Source of the DNA: Trichoplax adhaerens | Lineage: Eukaryota; Placozoa; Uniplacotomia; Trichoplacea; Trichoplacidae | DNA length: 64,000 bases | Direction: 5' to 3' | Assembly: GCF_000150275.1 (NCBI RefSeq) | Contig: NW_002060945.1 | Span: forward strand, 2,193,172-2,257,171 | In this document: positions 38,462 to 51,347 of the stretch, piece after piece | How positions within the stretch are numbered: position 1 is the stretch's first letter | Layout: every line of letters begins with the position of its first letter | Made by a program: the position numbers and the translations under genes | The notes under the pieces: generated by a model | What the model saw: the letters and a program-made list of their open reading frames with translations, nothing else | The model's database searches: none | Told to the model about the DNA's origin: nothing

Positions 38462-41400
38462 TTATCTTTCAGTACTTTCAGATTTTGAAGCTTTTTTATT
38501 TGATTTTTGTGCCATTTCGGCATAGCTTAATTTTGGATTTGTGGACTTTTCTTCGTGCTTCTGTAAATTGCGTGGTAAAGGTACAAATATCATGTTAGTA
38601 AGAAAAGCTGGCACAAAATGCATTAAAATCTTATATTTAAGACATTAATATTTATTACCGAAGAATCTAAGCTTTTAGCGCTGCCTTTACTGGTACTTGC
38701 TTTTGCCTGGGATTCATGATTTTGAGTTGTGGCATTTACAGTCGGTTTACTACGAAATTACAGATAAAATTACTTAAATGTAGCCAGCACCAATAGGAGT
38801 ACATGAGATGTAAGCATACCTTTTGGAGGATACTTGCGACGTAGGTTTGTTCCGATTTACATTAGTAGAACTGGCGCCTGAATCCTATAAATGCAATTAA
38901 TGAAAGTACAATTAACTGCATTATGCAATAGAAATATCTGATAATGGTGATAAGCATACTCTCAATGCTTCTTTAGCATTTGGCTGATTCATTTTCTAAT
39001 TTCAATAAAAAGGACAACCGGTTATATTATACGGCAAAATGTTATATATGGATTGAACACAGAAAGTAAACAGTTACCTTCGCGTCTTTAATACCTTTAA
39101 CCACATCAGCTAACTTAGGGTGATCGATATCGTCTACTTCCCGAACTGGTGGCTAAGAAACAAAATTCGAACAAACACCTTGTAACGCTAAATTCAGCAA
39201 TATTTGTCATAAATTCAATGTTGCCTACCGAAGCGGTATTACTTCCTACGGCTGATGGTAAAGGTGGAAAATGTGAGGCAAAATCCAAATTTACTTTACG
39301 TTGTATGGGATATTCCTTTTCTTTTTTGCTAGAATAATTTGTTCCATCTTTGTTAGGTTTCTGATTAATGGATTTTAAAAAAGAAGCATCACGTAAAACT
39401 CTTGCAACTTGTAAATGAGAACGATTATCAGAATAGTTGCTTACATGTTTATAGTTTACTTCTTCTGAACTATGACTACGACGTTTTTGCTTTCCAGTCT
39501 TCCTACTTTAAAAGTGAAATTGAAAGGTGAACTGTATTCTCATATACGGTTGTACAACTATTACGGAGTTATTTTTCTAAGCATACCCTTGTTCATTAGT
39601 GTGGCGTCGTGGCGTACTTGGATTTGATTCATTCTGCGATGGAAGAGTACCATTAGCAGTAGCCGAACGATGGTGTTCTTCACGATTTTGACGATCGCTT
39701 CTCGAAGTATTTTTATTGTGATGACTAAAGGTGCAATAAAAGACATTAATGTACCATTATTTAGCGGTTAATATAAGCAAACCAACTCATAACACTTTTA
39801 ATAGATACCCCGAATGTCCACGATGATTTGATGGGTTTGATACTTGTTTCATTGTATTAGAAGGTGCTATTAATGCAGAAAAATACATCTGCATAAGTAC
39901 ACTATTCATCTACATCAGAAATGCTTCCATTATTATAATTAACAACATGCTGGTAACGTACGAAATCTTTTAAAAGGTGGGAAACCTGCTTGCATTGGTA
40001 TACCTCCCTGTGTATTGTGGAGAAGATGAATTTATTAAAAAGACAAGGAAACGATTAAACTAATATAAAATATTCAAATAACCATTGCCGGTTCTGGGTA
40101 ATAGTGAGGCACGGCCCAAGGCATTACATTGTAGAAAGGAACAGCCTAGTGACATAAAGCAAAAATAAAGTCCAACTTTTACAAGCGTAGTCGAGATGTC
40201 ACACAATCTCGAAATATTTAGCTCTGATTTCGTCTTGGCATATTTACCTGATGACCGTTGAAAGGAACCATCCCAAAAGCAGGCCTTGGGCGTGGATATG
40301 TATTAACCTCTGGAGGCTAGGAGATTACGATGTGTAGAATACAACATTATTAATTTATACATGAAATATACTACTGTAATAAAATTTATCAAATAGTACC
40401 AGTTGCCTAAATTCGTTTTTTGGGCCAAAATCGCGTTTCTGTATCGGCTTTGCTTTAATTCGAGCCTTAATTATAAGAGCAAGTAGTGAATTAACATATA
40501 TTTACATTTTACCGGCATATGGATAAGTTAAAATTACCATTATTGGTTTGCCTTGAAATTCTTTCACTACTTCTCTTATGTAATTAAAGGCTTCCTGCGC
40601 CTTTTCATCATTGTCAAAGGAAACGTACCAACTGTTGTTGTGGGCAAATTCACATGATATTGGTTTAGGACACGTATCAGAGAATAGATTCATTATATCC
40701 TCTGTTGGCGTCCGTCTATCAATTTCTCGTAGAATGATCGTGCATCGATTAGTAACTGGTCGGACTTTCTCACCGTCTTCATCCAGCTGTACAGTAGAGC
40801 ACTCTTTCAATATTTCAGTGATTAGATCTATGTCTGATGTTAGCTGCTTAATTGTATTAAATGTAGCTATTGTTTTAATTGGCACGTATTGGTCGCTATC
40901 CATTTGAGAAACTGCAATGTAAGATTAGCATCAATTAAAAAGCAAGTATTACCGAATAAAAACGTCTCATATTATGACATTCAATACACTTACGCAAATA
41001 TGCATCAGAAGCGACATTTTCCCTATAAGGAAGGATAAATGATCGAATTAATACACTCATGAAATATGTCAAATATATTAGAATTTCACTTTACTCTTAT
41101 GGCATTGTAGCAAAATCAAATTTCATAGGAACATCTTCATGGATAGTATAAAATTGTTTTGAATGTAATCTATGCAATACCTTGAAAAGTAATATTCCAA
41201 TTCATTCTTTAAGGATATTCTAATGCCGTCATCGGTAGTACTTTTAGAAATAGCATTCTTGACACCATCATCATGATTTGTAACGTCTTTAATGAAGGTA
41301 CATATTATACGACTTAATCTTCGGTATTTTAGATAACTGTCAAAATGACGTGATCAACCATAAGAAGCTCTTACCGTTTACGTCGCTATCAGGTGACACA

Positions 41401-41751
41401 TCTTTGCTTTGAAGTCCTGTGGAATCGTTTTCGAACGCTACAGCCACAGGACAATCCAGATTTGCGTTATTAGAGTCTTTCTTTTCCAATATGGTTCCGC
41501 TGAGTAATCAAAAATTGAATAAGATATTCGTATTTCGTATCAGGATTATATTACGTTGTATTTGGTTAGAAGGACATATAAGACTTGCACCCATATTGTA
41601 ATCACTCTATTTACTGATTCACTGCAACTAGAGTGCGCTAGCTAACAATTCCATTATTCATCAGAGGTAATTACTTTTCTCATGTTTGAATAAAATTTGA
41701 CATAACATCGAGTATCTAAATAATTTCAATGGATGATACTTACTTGTGCAT
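38462..41751 (-). CDS. LARP4: La-related protein 4 (LARP4/4B), 573 aa, 17 exons
   Basis: Exons (minus): 41744-41751, 41375-41499, 41181-41286, 40994-41022, 40538-40911, 40400-40465, 40248-40316, 40083-40145, 39962-40007, 39809-39866, 39587-39724, 39229-39502, 39078-39152, 38960-38995, 38820-38884, 38659-38749, 38462-38560; 1722 nt, all phases fit. The La motif starts at LKNELEYYFSREN and includes SQMDSDQYVP (residues 91-100). An RRM follows (RCTIILREI to about 220), ending in the LARP4 signature KPIMARIKA across an intron. The tail has a Pro/aromatic stretch, basic Ser-rich parts, FPPLP (439-443), ADVVKGIKDAK and LSYAEM (552-557), all in LARP4 order. LARP4 binds poly(A) RNA and poly(A)-binding protein, stabilising mRNAs in the cytoplasm. 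The first coding exon is short (ATG CAC AA). Its frame is open upstream to an acceptor at 41809, so the true start could be further 5'. I did not find the N-terminal PAM2-like motif of vertebrate LARP4. The donor at 39229 could instead be at 39250. Confidence 0.93.
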
Positions 41752-43247
41752 TTGGGAATTACAGTTAGAAATCCAATTTGCTAGCCGAATCGTTTTGACT
41801 AAGTGTTTCCTACAAAAATTGTACAAGTATGAATTAATATTGATACCGTAGAAAAATGATATCTAATGTGAACCCTCCACCATGCTGCTGTACCAACTTA
41901 GAACTAAATCCAAGCGTTATCGTACAGTCGTCATGCCATTTCTTAACTTTATGACATGAAATCTATCAAATAAACGTAGCAACAGGGCTATACAAGTATA
42001 GCATTCTTGATATGCTATATGTCATACAGTATCAGTACCGTACTGTACTATTCAAAGTCAATAATGTTGTATGAAATTTACATAGAAATTTTATCATTTT
42101 ATAAGTTTTTTAATCATCAATTGACTGTCCTGAAGTATAGCTTTGTGAGCGTTACAGTAACACATGTAACTACGCCGTATGGAGTACGTTTTGTGTTTCA
42201 AATCAACGCAAGTTAATACACAACATGATAGCTTAATCATAATTAATATAATTATTAATAGTTGATACTATACTAAGTGGCATCACTTCAACAGCGTTTC
42301 CATTACTGGCTTAAATTATATTGCATCTTTTAAGTCTTACATAAATCGATAAAGCACATCTAAAACAAAAGGAAATAGGTAGCAATTGACATCGTATCAA
42401 GGCAACTATTACAGGGAATTATACGATAGACCTGGTTGCACTTTATCGCATTGCTGATTTATGGTATCGGCATTGGTTCTCCGTAAGAAAAGTAACTACA
42501 GCTGTGATTGATAAGTCGTTGTCGTATGAAAGCCTCTATGTTATAAGCTTCGATGAAGTTACTACTGTACAATGCAAGGTTATCCACATACAGTAGTACT
42601 CTAGCTTGTGGCAGGGGAGCATTTTGCAATTTCAGCATGCTTACTGATTTCCTTTCCGTCTGTCAAGTATCATTCAACTAAAATGGTAGATCAAGCTATG
42701 GAGGTGGAGGGTGTGACTAGCAAATAATCTGTGCGTCGTAATCACAGTAACTGTACATCGATTATCGGCTTTTTAATGATATAATTATCACGTCAATGGC
42801 TCTAACTCATCCATGTGTAGTAATTAACAATTACAAAAGGATTCAATGAACGATTGCATAAGCATTTGTCAGTAATTTCCGTTAGATTATCAAGGTCAAC
42901 CCTTTCTATACATATTGTAGGTCACTTGCAACCACTGCAGCATCGTGCAGGCATCAAAAGCATTTTCTAAAATAAAATAGCATTCTATCTATGTGCTTTT
43001 TTACAATCTGCATTTTATAATACTACAGAGGTCAAAAATTCACTTTCAATGTTAGGTATATTCTTGCATTCTCCTACCATATTGGTTACTTCAATTCACG
43101 TAGGGTAAAAGTCAAATATTGCCAGTGTTAAATTTGCAAAGTAGTCAATTTTTAATGTCAAGCTATTAGCAATTATATCGTCTTACCGAAAAGAATTTCT
43201 TTAAGAAATAGCTTATGGATCAGCGTGTAAACCCGGTTGAATCTTAA

Positions 43248-44039
43248 TTAATAAGAAATAATATGAAAAAAATACTCGCTAATCGAGTCCCTCAAATCGT
43301 GCAACCAGGGATGAACTCGAATCAGTTCAGGAATCCGCAGTCCAGTAATAATTCTGTGACAGCGATCACACTGCACGGCTTCAGTACAGTACTGTAGAAT
43401 CCAATTAGTCTTTGTACTGTACAGTATGACAGTAGCATAGTGCTGAAAGTTTGTTGGCCACGGTCTGAACTTGACTTCAGGGCAGCAAAGGAATGCGTGA
43501 CAGCGGGTAAAAATTTTTCTTGACTCAGTACAGGACATGATGGAGCGATACAGGATAGTGCTGGTGTGCTGCCTACAGTACAGTACGAACTTCATGAAGT
43601 ACTGTAAGGAAGTGAACCATTCACTGTACCACGCCGTCATAACTGTACACAGCATACAGTACAGTACAGTATACTGTATGGATTATGGGGATTGAGATAT
43701 TTAGTGTACTGTACAGTGTACAGTAGTACAATACTGTACTGTATATATGACATTTATACTGTACACACAAAGGCAACCACTGCCGGCCGATCGGCTGAAA
43801 AAGACGTGACAGCCGTGCGATCTAGTGACAGCGTATGTGCGTTCCAAACGTTCAAAGCTCGAAATCAATCTAGTCAAAAATACATATCAAAAGTTGAAAA
43901 GAATTCCCTGCACACTAGACAGGCCTCCCAAGGTACATTAACGATGCGGTCCAGAATTTTGTTACTGAACTTTGTACTAATATTAAAGTGTAAAATAGCA
44001 AGTACACGAAGTCGGTCCAAGTCAATCACAAATTCATAA
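43248..44039. other. GC-richer patch with two opposed unrecognised open frames
   Basis: A 135-codon frame (43248-43655, minus) and a 115-codon frame (43692-44039, plus) point away from a 100-bp cluster of TACAGTA/TACTGTA words. The minus frame contains QCDRCHRIITG and PWLHDLRDSISEYF, which look more protein-like than chance. Its first half partly translates the repeat words themselves. Neither frame has a recognisable domain, signal peptide or convincing splice partners. The local rise in GC alone lengthens frames, so I do not call genes. Confidence 0.3.
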
Positions 44040-47000
44040 TTCACCATACGTTTTGATACACAAACTTCTACCTGTGCGTCAACTTTATTTGCAACTCCAC
44101 GCCAACGGAATACAGTACAGTATACAAAATTTCAATTCTATAATAGCTGAATGATTTGGTAAAGCACGACACAATATCACAACGTAAATTTATTTATTTA
44201 GAGTTAGTACTATTCGACTTTTTTTCTCAGAGGACTAACGTACATTGTACTATTCAATTTGAACTTGTGAAATGATCTTGTAATGACTTTGATAGGGGAT
44301 CTCTCCTACGAACCAATATAAATCTTACCAATTTGTATGAACCGTATGTGAAGTCCTTACAAGCACCGTGAAAATACAACTATGTAAACTAATACATTAA
44401 ATACAGTACGTCGTACACTTTAGGGTTAAAATGTACTGGAAAAATATATGTATATTATACAGGCATACAATATACAGATTACATAAAGCGAAAATGGCAA
44501 ATTAAATCTGGATGTACTGTACTTCACTACTATTGACTATTATAATAATATCTTCGTCTATGTAGCAATGACCGCTAGAATTCTACAGTACAGTATACAG
44601 CGTATAATGTATAATAGATGATATATAGTATACAGTAGAACAGTAGTGTACAAGATAAAAAATATTCTCGTAAACAGCAAATACACCGTTGTGCCCTGCC
44701 TACCTCTGAGATTTGGATAAAAAATCAGTCTATTCGTTCTTGTATTTCTAGGGCATGTAATGTAGATACGAGGAGGTTTGCGATATATGCTGCGGTTACA
44801 GAAATGTTAGCTTCCTTTCTGTAGAATGTTCGGTACACTGTGCGTTTCGTGACCACTGAACAACTCTATCGATAACGTCCCTGGTACTACTCAATCTGGG
44901 ACTAAGAATCATTAATCGCTGATAATGTCATATTGAACTGGCAGAGAATACGGATGCACCACTAGCAATTACAATTGATAATAACTTAAATAAATCAATG
45001 AAAAACTATTGCATCTCAATTTAAATGAATGTCCTAGTAAGAGCCAATCAAACAACAGGAGACATTGGCTTTCAATTTCCCAAGGGTACCTCACTGTGTA
45101 AATACAAGTACAGTACATATAATCATTCTTCAAAGAAATGGATACAAGAATTTTAATATTACATTGCAACTTATAAATACTGAATAATACTCTGTATCCA
45201 ATATTAGCAGTGCTAACATGGAGTATCAAAAATCTTTTAATGATCTTTTTGCTACGGTATAGTAGTTTTATTCAATACTATTGTGCACTAAATGTTCACT
45301 GCCGTGTAAAGCTGGCTAGCGAGAGTTGATAGTTAAGGCATGGAATGAGAATGATAGCATTTCTTGAATATTAAGTATACAGTACATACAACACGTACTG
45401 CATCATATCCAGTCTAGACATGAAGGATTATAGTTTTAGCTGTGTATAATATATTGTACCTTACTGTACGTGGTTGAGTTGAAATGCAATTTCGACGGTA
45501 ATGTACCATAAAATAATTTAAAAATGTCAAACTATTCAACTGCTTGCTACAGTCAATCTTGTTTAGATTGTTTATGAACCAACCCTATTTCAGATTACAT
45601 TAATAGCACTAAGTATTTAGCGACCGTTGGCATATGTCAGACTATGATTGCATTGCTTAATGTCGGCACGCCTACTACGAAATACAAAATTGACATGGAT
45701 ACCTTGCACTTTCACACTTGATATACCTCTCGAGACGTGTAGTTGTGTGGCTACCATTTACTTCATCTCATTTTTTACGTGCTATTTTAAAAAGTTGTCT
45801 ACTCACTCTACTCATCACATACTGTGCGTCCTACAGTGAGCCTCAATAATTATAAGTCAAGCTGCAGCTGCTGCGTTCACAAACAATTTGTCATTTACTC
45901 ATATACTGTACTTTACATTAATTTAATTTGCAACGTGAAATTATGATTTCAACACGATGAAAATCTCGCATATTTAGCGAGATACTGTAGTATTCTATTG
46001 ATGCTGCTGTTACTTTCCGCTAATAAACATTCCTTCACGGTAAAATATCTTTGAATAATATCTCATATCCTGATGGGTTCAACTAACTGTCAAGACGGCA
46101 TCCAACTGTGCAAGGCGATCCAGTGTAAAGTACTATAGTGGTGTGACCAGGGAATCATCACGGCATTAATGGCCTGTTGACTGGTGTCTACTCACTACAA
46201 CTTTCTCCCTTCTTTTTGGGCTCTACGAAAATGATTACAACTAGCTGCATTTTCGGACGGGCTACCATAACAGTATCTACGCGTAGACTACGCTTCCTGT
46301 AAATAAGGACATTAAAGAAATATAATATAATAAATTATTTTCGCCATGCGGGCTAATGTAGACTCAGTTAAAATTTACAGTACTATAAATTGAATTTACA
46401 AATTTTTACTACATCAGGAATACTTTTCATGAATCTGAAATATCGATGACTTACGTATAGATGATATATACGATTATGTAATATTCCTATGTACTAGCAT
46501 ATTATTTTATTCATTCATCAATACAATTTGTTGTATTGTACAATATGTGTTATAGACTATACACAATATTATACGTATATGCTATTCTGTTTACAAGTAT
46601 TGTATTGCACAGTGAACGTTGAGACAAAATCTTCATGACCTCAGAAAAACACTTATCCTCATTACAAAAATAGTCAACAAAGGTGTCATGATCGGATGAG
46701 ATTTTTAAGATTCATTTTCCAGCAAAGTGCAGTACAGTACATCAGTAATAGTAAATATCTTCTTAAGAGAGATATAGTCAGTTAATATCATTAATTCACG
46801 TTATTACCCATAAATCACTTTTTCAGAATTCAATCTTACCTTTAAATTAACTGCATCTACATTTTTACAACTCATCAATATTTTAAGAACGTTCGAAGTC
46901 TAGCGGTAAAACGTGAGTATGTACAATACAATATACATGCTCAAATCAGTAATCCGCGTTAACCACAGAATAAGACTTGACTGTATGATATACTTGAATT

Positions 47001-50000
47001 GCTGAAATCAGATACTTTATATAAATGACCATTGCCAAGGCATTCTGACAGTAAAGGATGACGATAGATGATTGCTGTTAGGTTATGACTATAGTAAAGT
47101 ATAAGTATATATATATACGTATACTTATTTCACCATAGGCGTAAACATCATTGTGTACTTCATACTGTATATGTACAGTATATCATAGCCCAAAATAATA
47201 CAGTTCTACTGTGACTGCACGAGTCTACTTAAGATGTACTGTGCAGTAAGTTGCCTGCGACTTAACTGTATGTACGCAAGCTACAATGGTCAATGGAGTA
47301 CAGCAAATAGTACTACTTTGCATCAATATTGCATGAAGAAAGATATTTCAACAATCTAGTTTCTGCTAGCTATCATATTCAGAATATATATTTTAAAACG
47401 TTCTCAGCACTGCAATGATATCATATCTGAGTTCATTGCTTGTACGTAAGAAATGCTGCAATTTGTGTTTAAAGTGAAGAGCTTTGGTGAATTGAGAATT
47501 GTGTCGGATAAGCTTTATTAAGCGAAGGCACTAAAATGCAGATTTAAAAACTACTTGTAAAAGTCCCTGTAACCGATCATTCAGTAGTCCGTCGATGATT
47601 TATGCGCGGTGGTAAATTGAATAACTTTAAGTATTTTGTTACCTCGTGAAAGAATTCTACAAGATTACTTTGAACAGGACGTGTATACAGTATACATTTA
47701 AAATATCTTGATACACTTCATGCAGAAGATAGCAATAAATTAATGATAAATTAAACCGTGCGAAAAACAAAAATAGAATCACAAGTGCCTTGATATCTGA
47801 ATATACGCGTAGCTTAGATAGGTCAATAATTTTATCACGTTCGATCAAATCTGATGCCGTGAATATCTTTACCTCTACGTTCGGAGAGGGGGAGTTGATG
47901 GGCTTAGAATATATCGGTAATTAATCTAGCGATTACTATTACAGTAAAATTAATTTTTAAACTACAAGTATATTATGACTGCACCAGAAATAGGAAGAAT
48001 GGGATTTGGGTACAGAAATTGGAGGCAAACGTGTTCATTTACTCTGTATCATACTCGTATTAGATTATTGCTGTCCAGTAATCTCAGATAGATAGTCAAA
48101 CTAAATTACGAACAGTTACGCTTAAAACAACATTTGAAGTAAAATTTTTAAAGCCAGTAAGTATAAAATGATTATATAAATATCAGGGCTATTATGCCCT
48201 CTTTAAATATCGCCAAAAATGGAAGTTTAAAACAGCCAATTCAATAATTATAACTAATTAATTACACTAGTGTACAATAACGACGATTAATGGTTGGAGA
48301 CAGTTACAATACTGTACGTAGTATAGAGTGGACGTAAATTGTATTAAAATACAGTTTCTTTTAAAATTAAAAAGTATACTACTGTACTCGTATAATGCCA
48401 GCGCTTGAGTAGAATCGACTTGATCCCAAATTTACAGGTATAGCAAAGGGCAAAAAGGAAAACAACACTGCAGTGCAATTTCAGAACATTTCAGGCTTCA
48501 CAAACTCTGAATACTGTAGAACCGATCTGACTTACATTTAACGATGTTGTTTCATGAGTTAGGCGTACTAGGGTTCAAAGGTATACCGTAGTTCTTGTTT
48601 GACATCTATGATTGTATTGCTCCGTTCAATTGGATAACGAGCATAGTAATTCTAACAATATTCTGCTAATTATCGTGATTTATAATTTCTGTACAGTGCG
48701 TTTGAGTTCAAGAAGTCCAATCATCTACATTGTACCTTAAGCTTGTAAAGATTATTATAGTTGTAATTAACATTGTTGAAGCCATAAATCAATCGTAAAG
48801 TGTCTACGTATGTTATACAGTACTGTACAGTATGATGGTTTCGAAAAGTTAGATTCGGCTGCTTATCTTACACGTATAAGAAGTCAATCGTGCGTGTAAC
48901 GAAAAATCCAAATAGGTAAAAAGTTACTTACAGAAAAAAGTAAGTACTTTATAGTGCATACGCATTGCTTCAAATGATAACTTTGTAGTACCATGAGTGA
49001 ATTAAGCTTCAATACTGGTAACAATTTAAATCATACCGTTCTGACTATAGTAAAGAGTTTACCTTCAATCCAAACAAGAAAGGCAAAACAATCGAGTTCC
49101 AAGTCGATGTCAGACGTACCAGTACGCACAGGCGGCACAGTATTCAATTTCTCTAAGAATGAAAGTTTTTAAAGATGCTTACAGTCAAGATTTAAGTTTT
49201 CTACTGTTAATTAACCAAAGATTGGTTCAAAACCACTGTATCTTAATGGTCGTCCAACATCCACGCCTCCGTCGTACCTTGTGTCCTTACAGTTTATTTT
49301 CGATCTATCTGCGATCAACGTTTGATGCTAAATCTACTGTTGGGGTGCACACAGTATCAAGAACTGTACAGTAGTGTACTCTACTGTTGACAATGTTTAC
49401 TGACCAGGTAGTGATGTAATAATACGGTACAGTACAGTATAGTACTGAGCTTCTCTGTGAGTTTCTCCAGGGACTATCCTGGTTTCTCTGTGGTAAAAAA
49501 GTAAAACAGTACAAATCTACTGTTCTGATACACAGAAACTCCACAGTACTGACTGTTTACTAGTCTAAGCTTTTCTGAGTTTCAGGATGGTTAAAAAGCA
49601 GTATGTTTTACCGAGTACTGTATACTACACTTTTGACCTTACTTCCGGATTTGGCAGTACAGTATGCAAGGTGTATGAGGTAGTGCCAGAGCAGGACTTC
49701 TACTGCAATTAATTAAGAGAATTCTCTTTTAACAGTACAGTATCCCACGCCGCACTTTGATCAGTTGCCTATCGACGAGCAGACGACGCGATTATTATAA
49801 TTATAATCATTAATGAAAGTCTATCTAACTACTGTACAAATCGAATTAAAAATACAGTATGGTACGAGACAACAAAATAGGTACACCACTGCGTACGTGC
49901 TGCTATGTGTTATAACACTGGAAAAATCGCCGTAGGCATTCAAGATTTGTTGAACGAGAGGTTTAATCGAGCAATGTACGTGTATCGCAACGACAAATGA

Positions 50001-50158
50001 AATGCTCGCAAGGACCCATAGTGAGCACAAGGGACTACAGTACTAATAAAAAAAATTACTATAGTAATTTATTATTCACTCTTTATACTCCCACTAGGGA
50101 TTTTTAAGGATTTTTCTGAATTGAATCGTTTAAGCTAAAAACGGCACTTTCAATGCCA

Positions 50159-50192
50159 AAAGTGCACGTACTGTACACAGTACGTGCACTTT
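50159..50192. repeat. Perfect 34-nt hairpin (15-bp arms, 4-nt loop)
   Basis: The left arm AAAGTGCACGTACTG (50159-50173) is followed by the loop TACA and the exact reverse complement (50178-50192). It sits inside the GTACTGTAC-rich island, about 1.2 kb upstream (window sense) of the tubulin stop. Confidence 0.9.
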
Positions 50193-50336
50193 ACTTAGTA
50201 TTATTATAAATAATAAGGTTAACGGTTAATGAGGTGGCTAGTCGATCTGTACTGTACTGTACTTTGACCTCGCCTACTTTTACTTTTTACTTGATTAACA
50301 AGACTGTAACTTTAGTCCGACTGAGTGTTTTCAACA

Positions 50337-50414
50337 CCGTACTGTACAGTGTACAGTATAGTGCATTACAGTACAGTACAGTACTGTACTGTACTGTACG
50401 TACTGTACAGTACT
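50337..50414. repeat. Dense ACAGT/ACTGT pentamer cluster with a perfect 32-bp palindrome
   Basis: Several ACAGT units switch to their reverse complement ACTGT at the centre. Positions 50367-50398 form an uninterrupted 32-bp palindrome (arms of 16, no loop). Further GTACTGTAC words lie on both sides. This is the densest part of the island. Confidence 0.9.
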
Positions 50415-51347
50415 TCACTGCACTGCAAAAATGGAGAACACTTCAAGTTCCTAGTTTAAATCAGTAGACTGACAGTGGCTCGCTCATTCATGGCCATTTT
50501 AAGGCAAATATCCTTGAATGATGCCCAATGTCAATTATAATAATACAATCTGTAACTCGGTTGTCGTTGACCATCATGAAAATTTTAGCACAAAAGTAGA
50601 TTGCTGAGTTCAAGGTTTATTCAAACCACGCTATGACACTAGTTGCACACTGTAACGGTGAGATGCTGACACACTGTACTCGTATTGTGGTAATCACCTA
50701 ATCAAGCTTACTGTAGATTTTGATTGACTTAAAAACAAATTCCATTTCATTAGCGCTATTCATTTAAACGCGAATAAGGGCAAGCTTTGTTCTCGTGATG
50801 GGCAATGTGAATTTCATTCACAGTATTGACCATAACTCCATAGTGTAGATTCAACCAATATCTGTTAATGGCTCTAAAAAAATGAAGTGTAATAGCTTGC
50901 ACTATTACGCTACGTTCTAAGTTTACGTCGTGTATCATCATGTGCCTGTTAGTTTATTAGTCCTTCGTACATCTCAGTGTCAGCGTTTATTTTACTTTAT
51001 AGTAAGAATGTAAATAGCTCCTGCGTTAGCATGATTGAAAAGGGATGGTCACATGTAAACTGCTTTAATTAATCAATTATCATGAAAAATTCTTGAATTC
51101 ACTTTTTAACAGTAATTAGATGTCATCGAAATTGCTAGATAGCTTATTAATATTTATTTAAATTAAATAAAATATAAAGATAGCAATTCAGAAACACGAT
51201 AACTTAATATACCTAAAACGTTTTGAAAGTGTGATACGATAAAAATTAGCATCACTAAAATATAAGAATAAAAGAGTCGGTGAAGTAAATAAATAATCAT
51301 AGTACTGTATATGCATAATCTTGCAATATGCAGTGGGCTGCAGGTAC

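Larger units (their letters stand above)
41752..51347. other. 9.6 kb gene-poor stretch rich in GTACTGTAC-type words
   Basis: The stretch lies between the LARP4 5' end and the tubulin 3' end, both on the minus strand. Words such as TACTGTAC, GTACAGTAC and TACAGTATAC recur again and again (for example 43654-43679, 43705-43752, 44584-44602, 48814-48833, 49423-49445, 50337-50414) and are rare in 1-37 kb. Two opposite open frames, 43248-43655 (-) and 43692-44039 (+), flank one such cluster in a locally GC-richer patch. Neither resembles a known family. No spliced gene could be built here. Confidence 0.6.

Noticed and set aside
39561-39746. 61-codon minus-strand frame in LARP4
   Set aside because: Wrong frame of LARP4 exon 39587-39724; the phase-matched frame gives the Ser/Arg/Asn-rich LARP4 sequence.
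40611-40907. 98-codon plus-strand frame
   Set aside because: It lies opposite the LARP4 La-motif/RRM exon, whose minus-strand protein matches the family closely.
30793-41751. Operon of three minus-strand genes (WDR86-like, secreted peptide, LARP4)
   Set aside because: Spacing is kilobases, LARP4 appears to have its own poly(A) signal, and no trans-splicing signal was seen.
43304-43360. tRNA-like GTTCGA/ATTCGAG words
   Set aside because: No acceptor stem, anticodon arm or D-arm can be folded around them; no tRNA was found anywhere in the window.
50337-50414. CRISPR-like array from regular ACAGT units
   Set aside because: The units are 5-bp microsatellite repeats without spacers, in a eukaryotic genome with introns.
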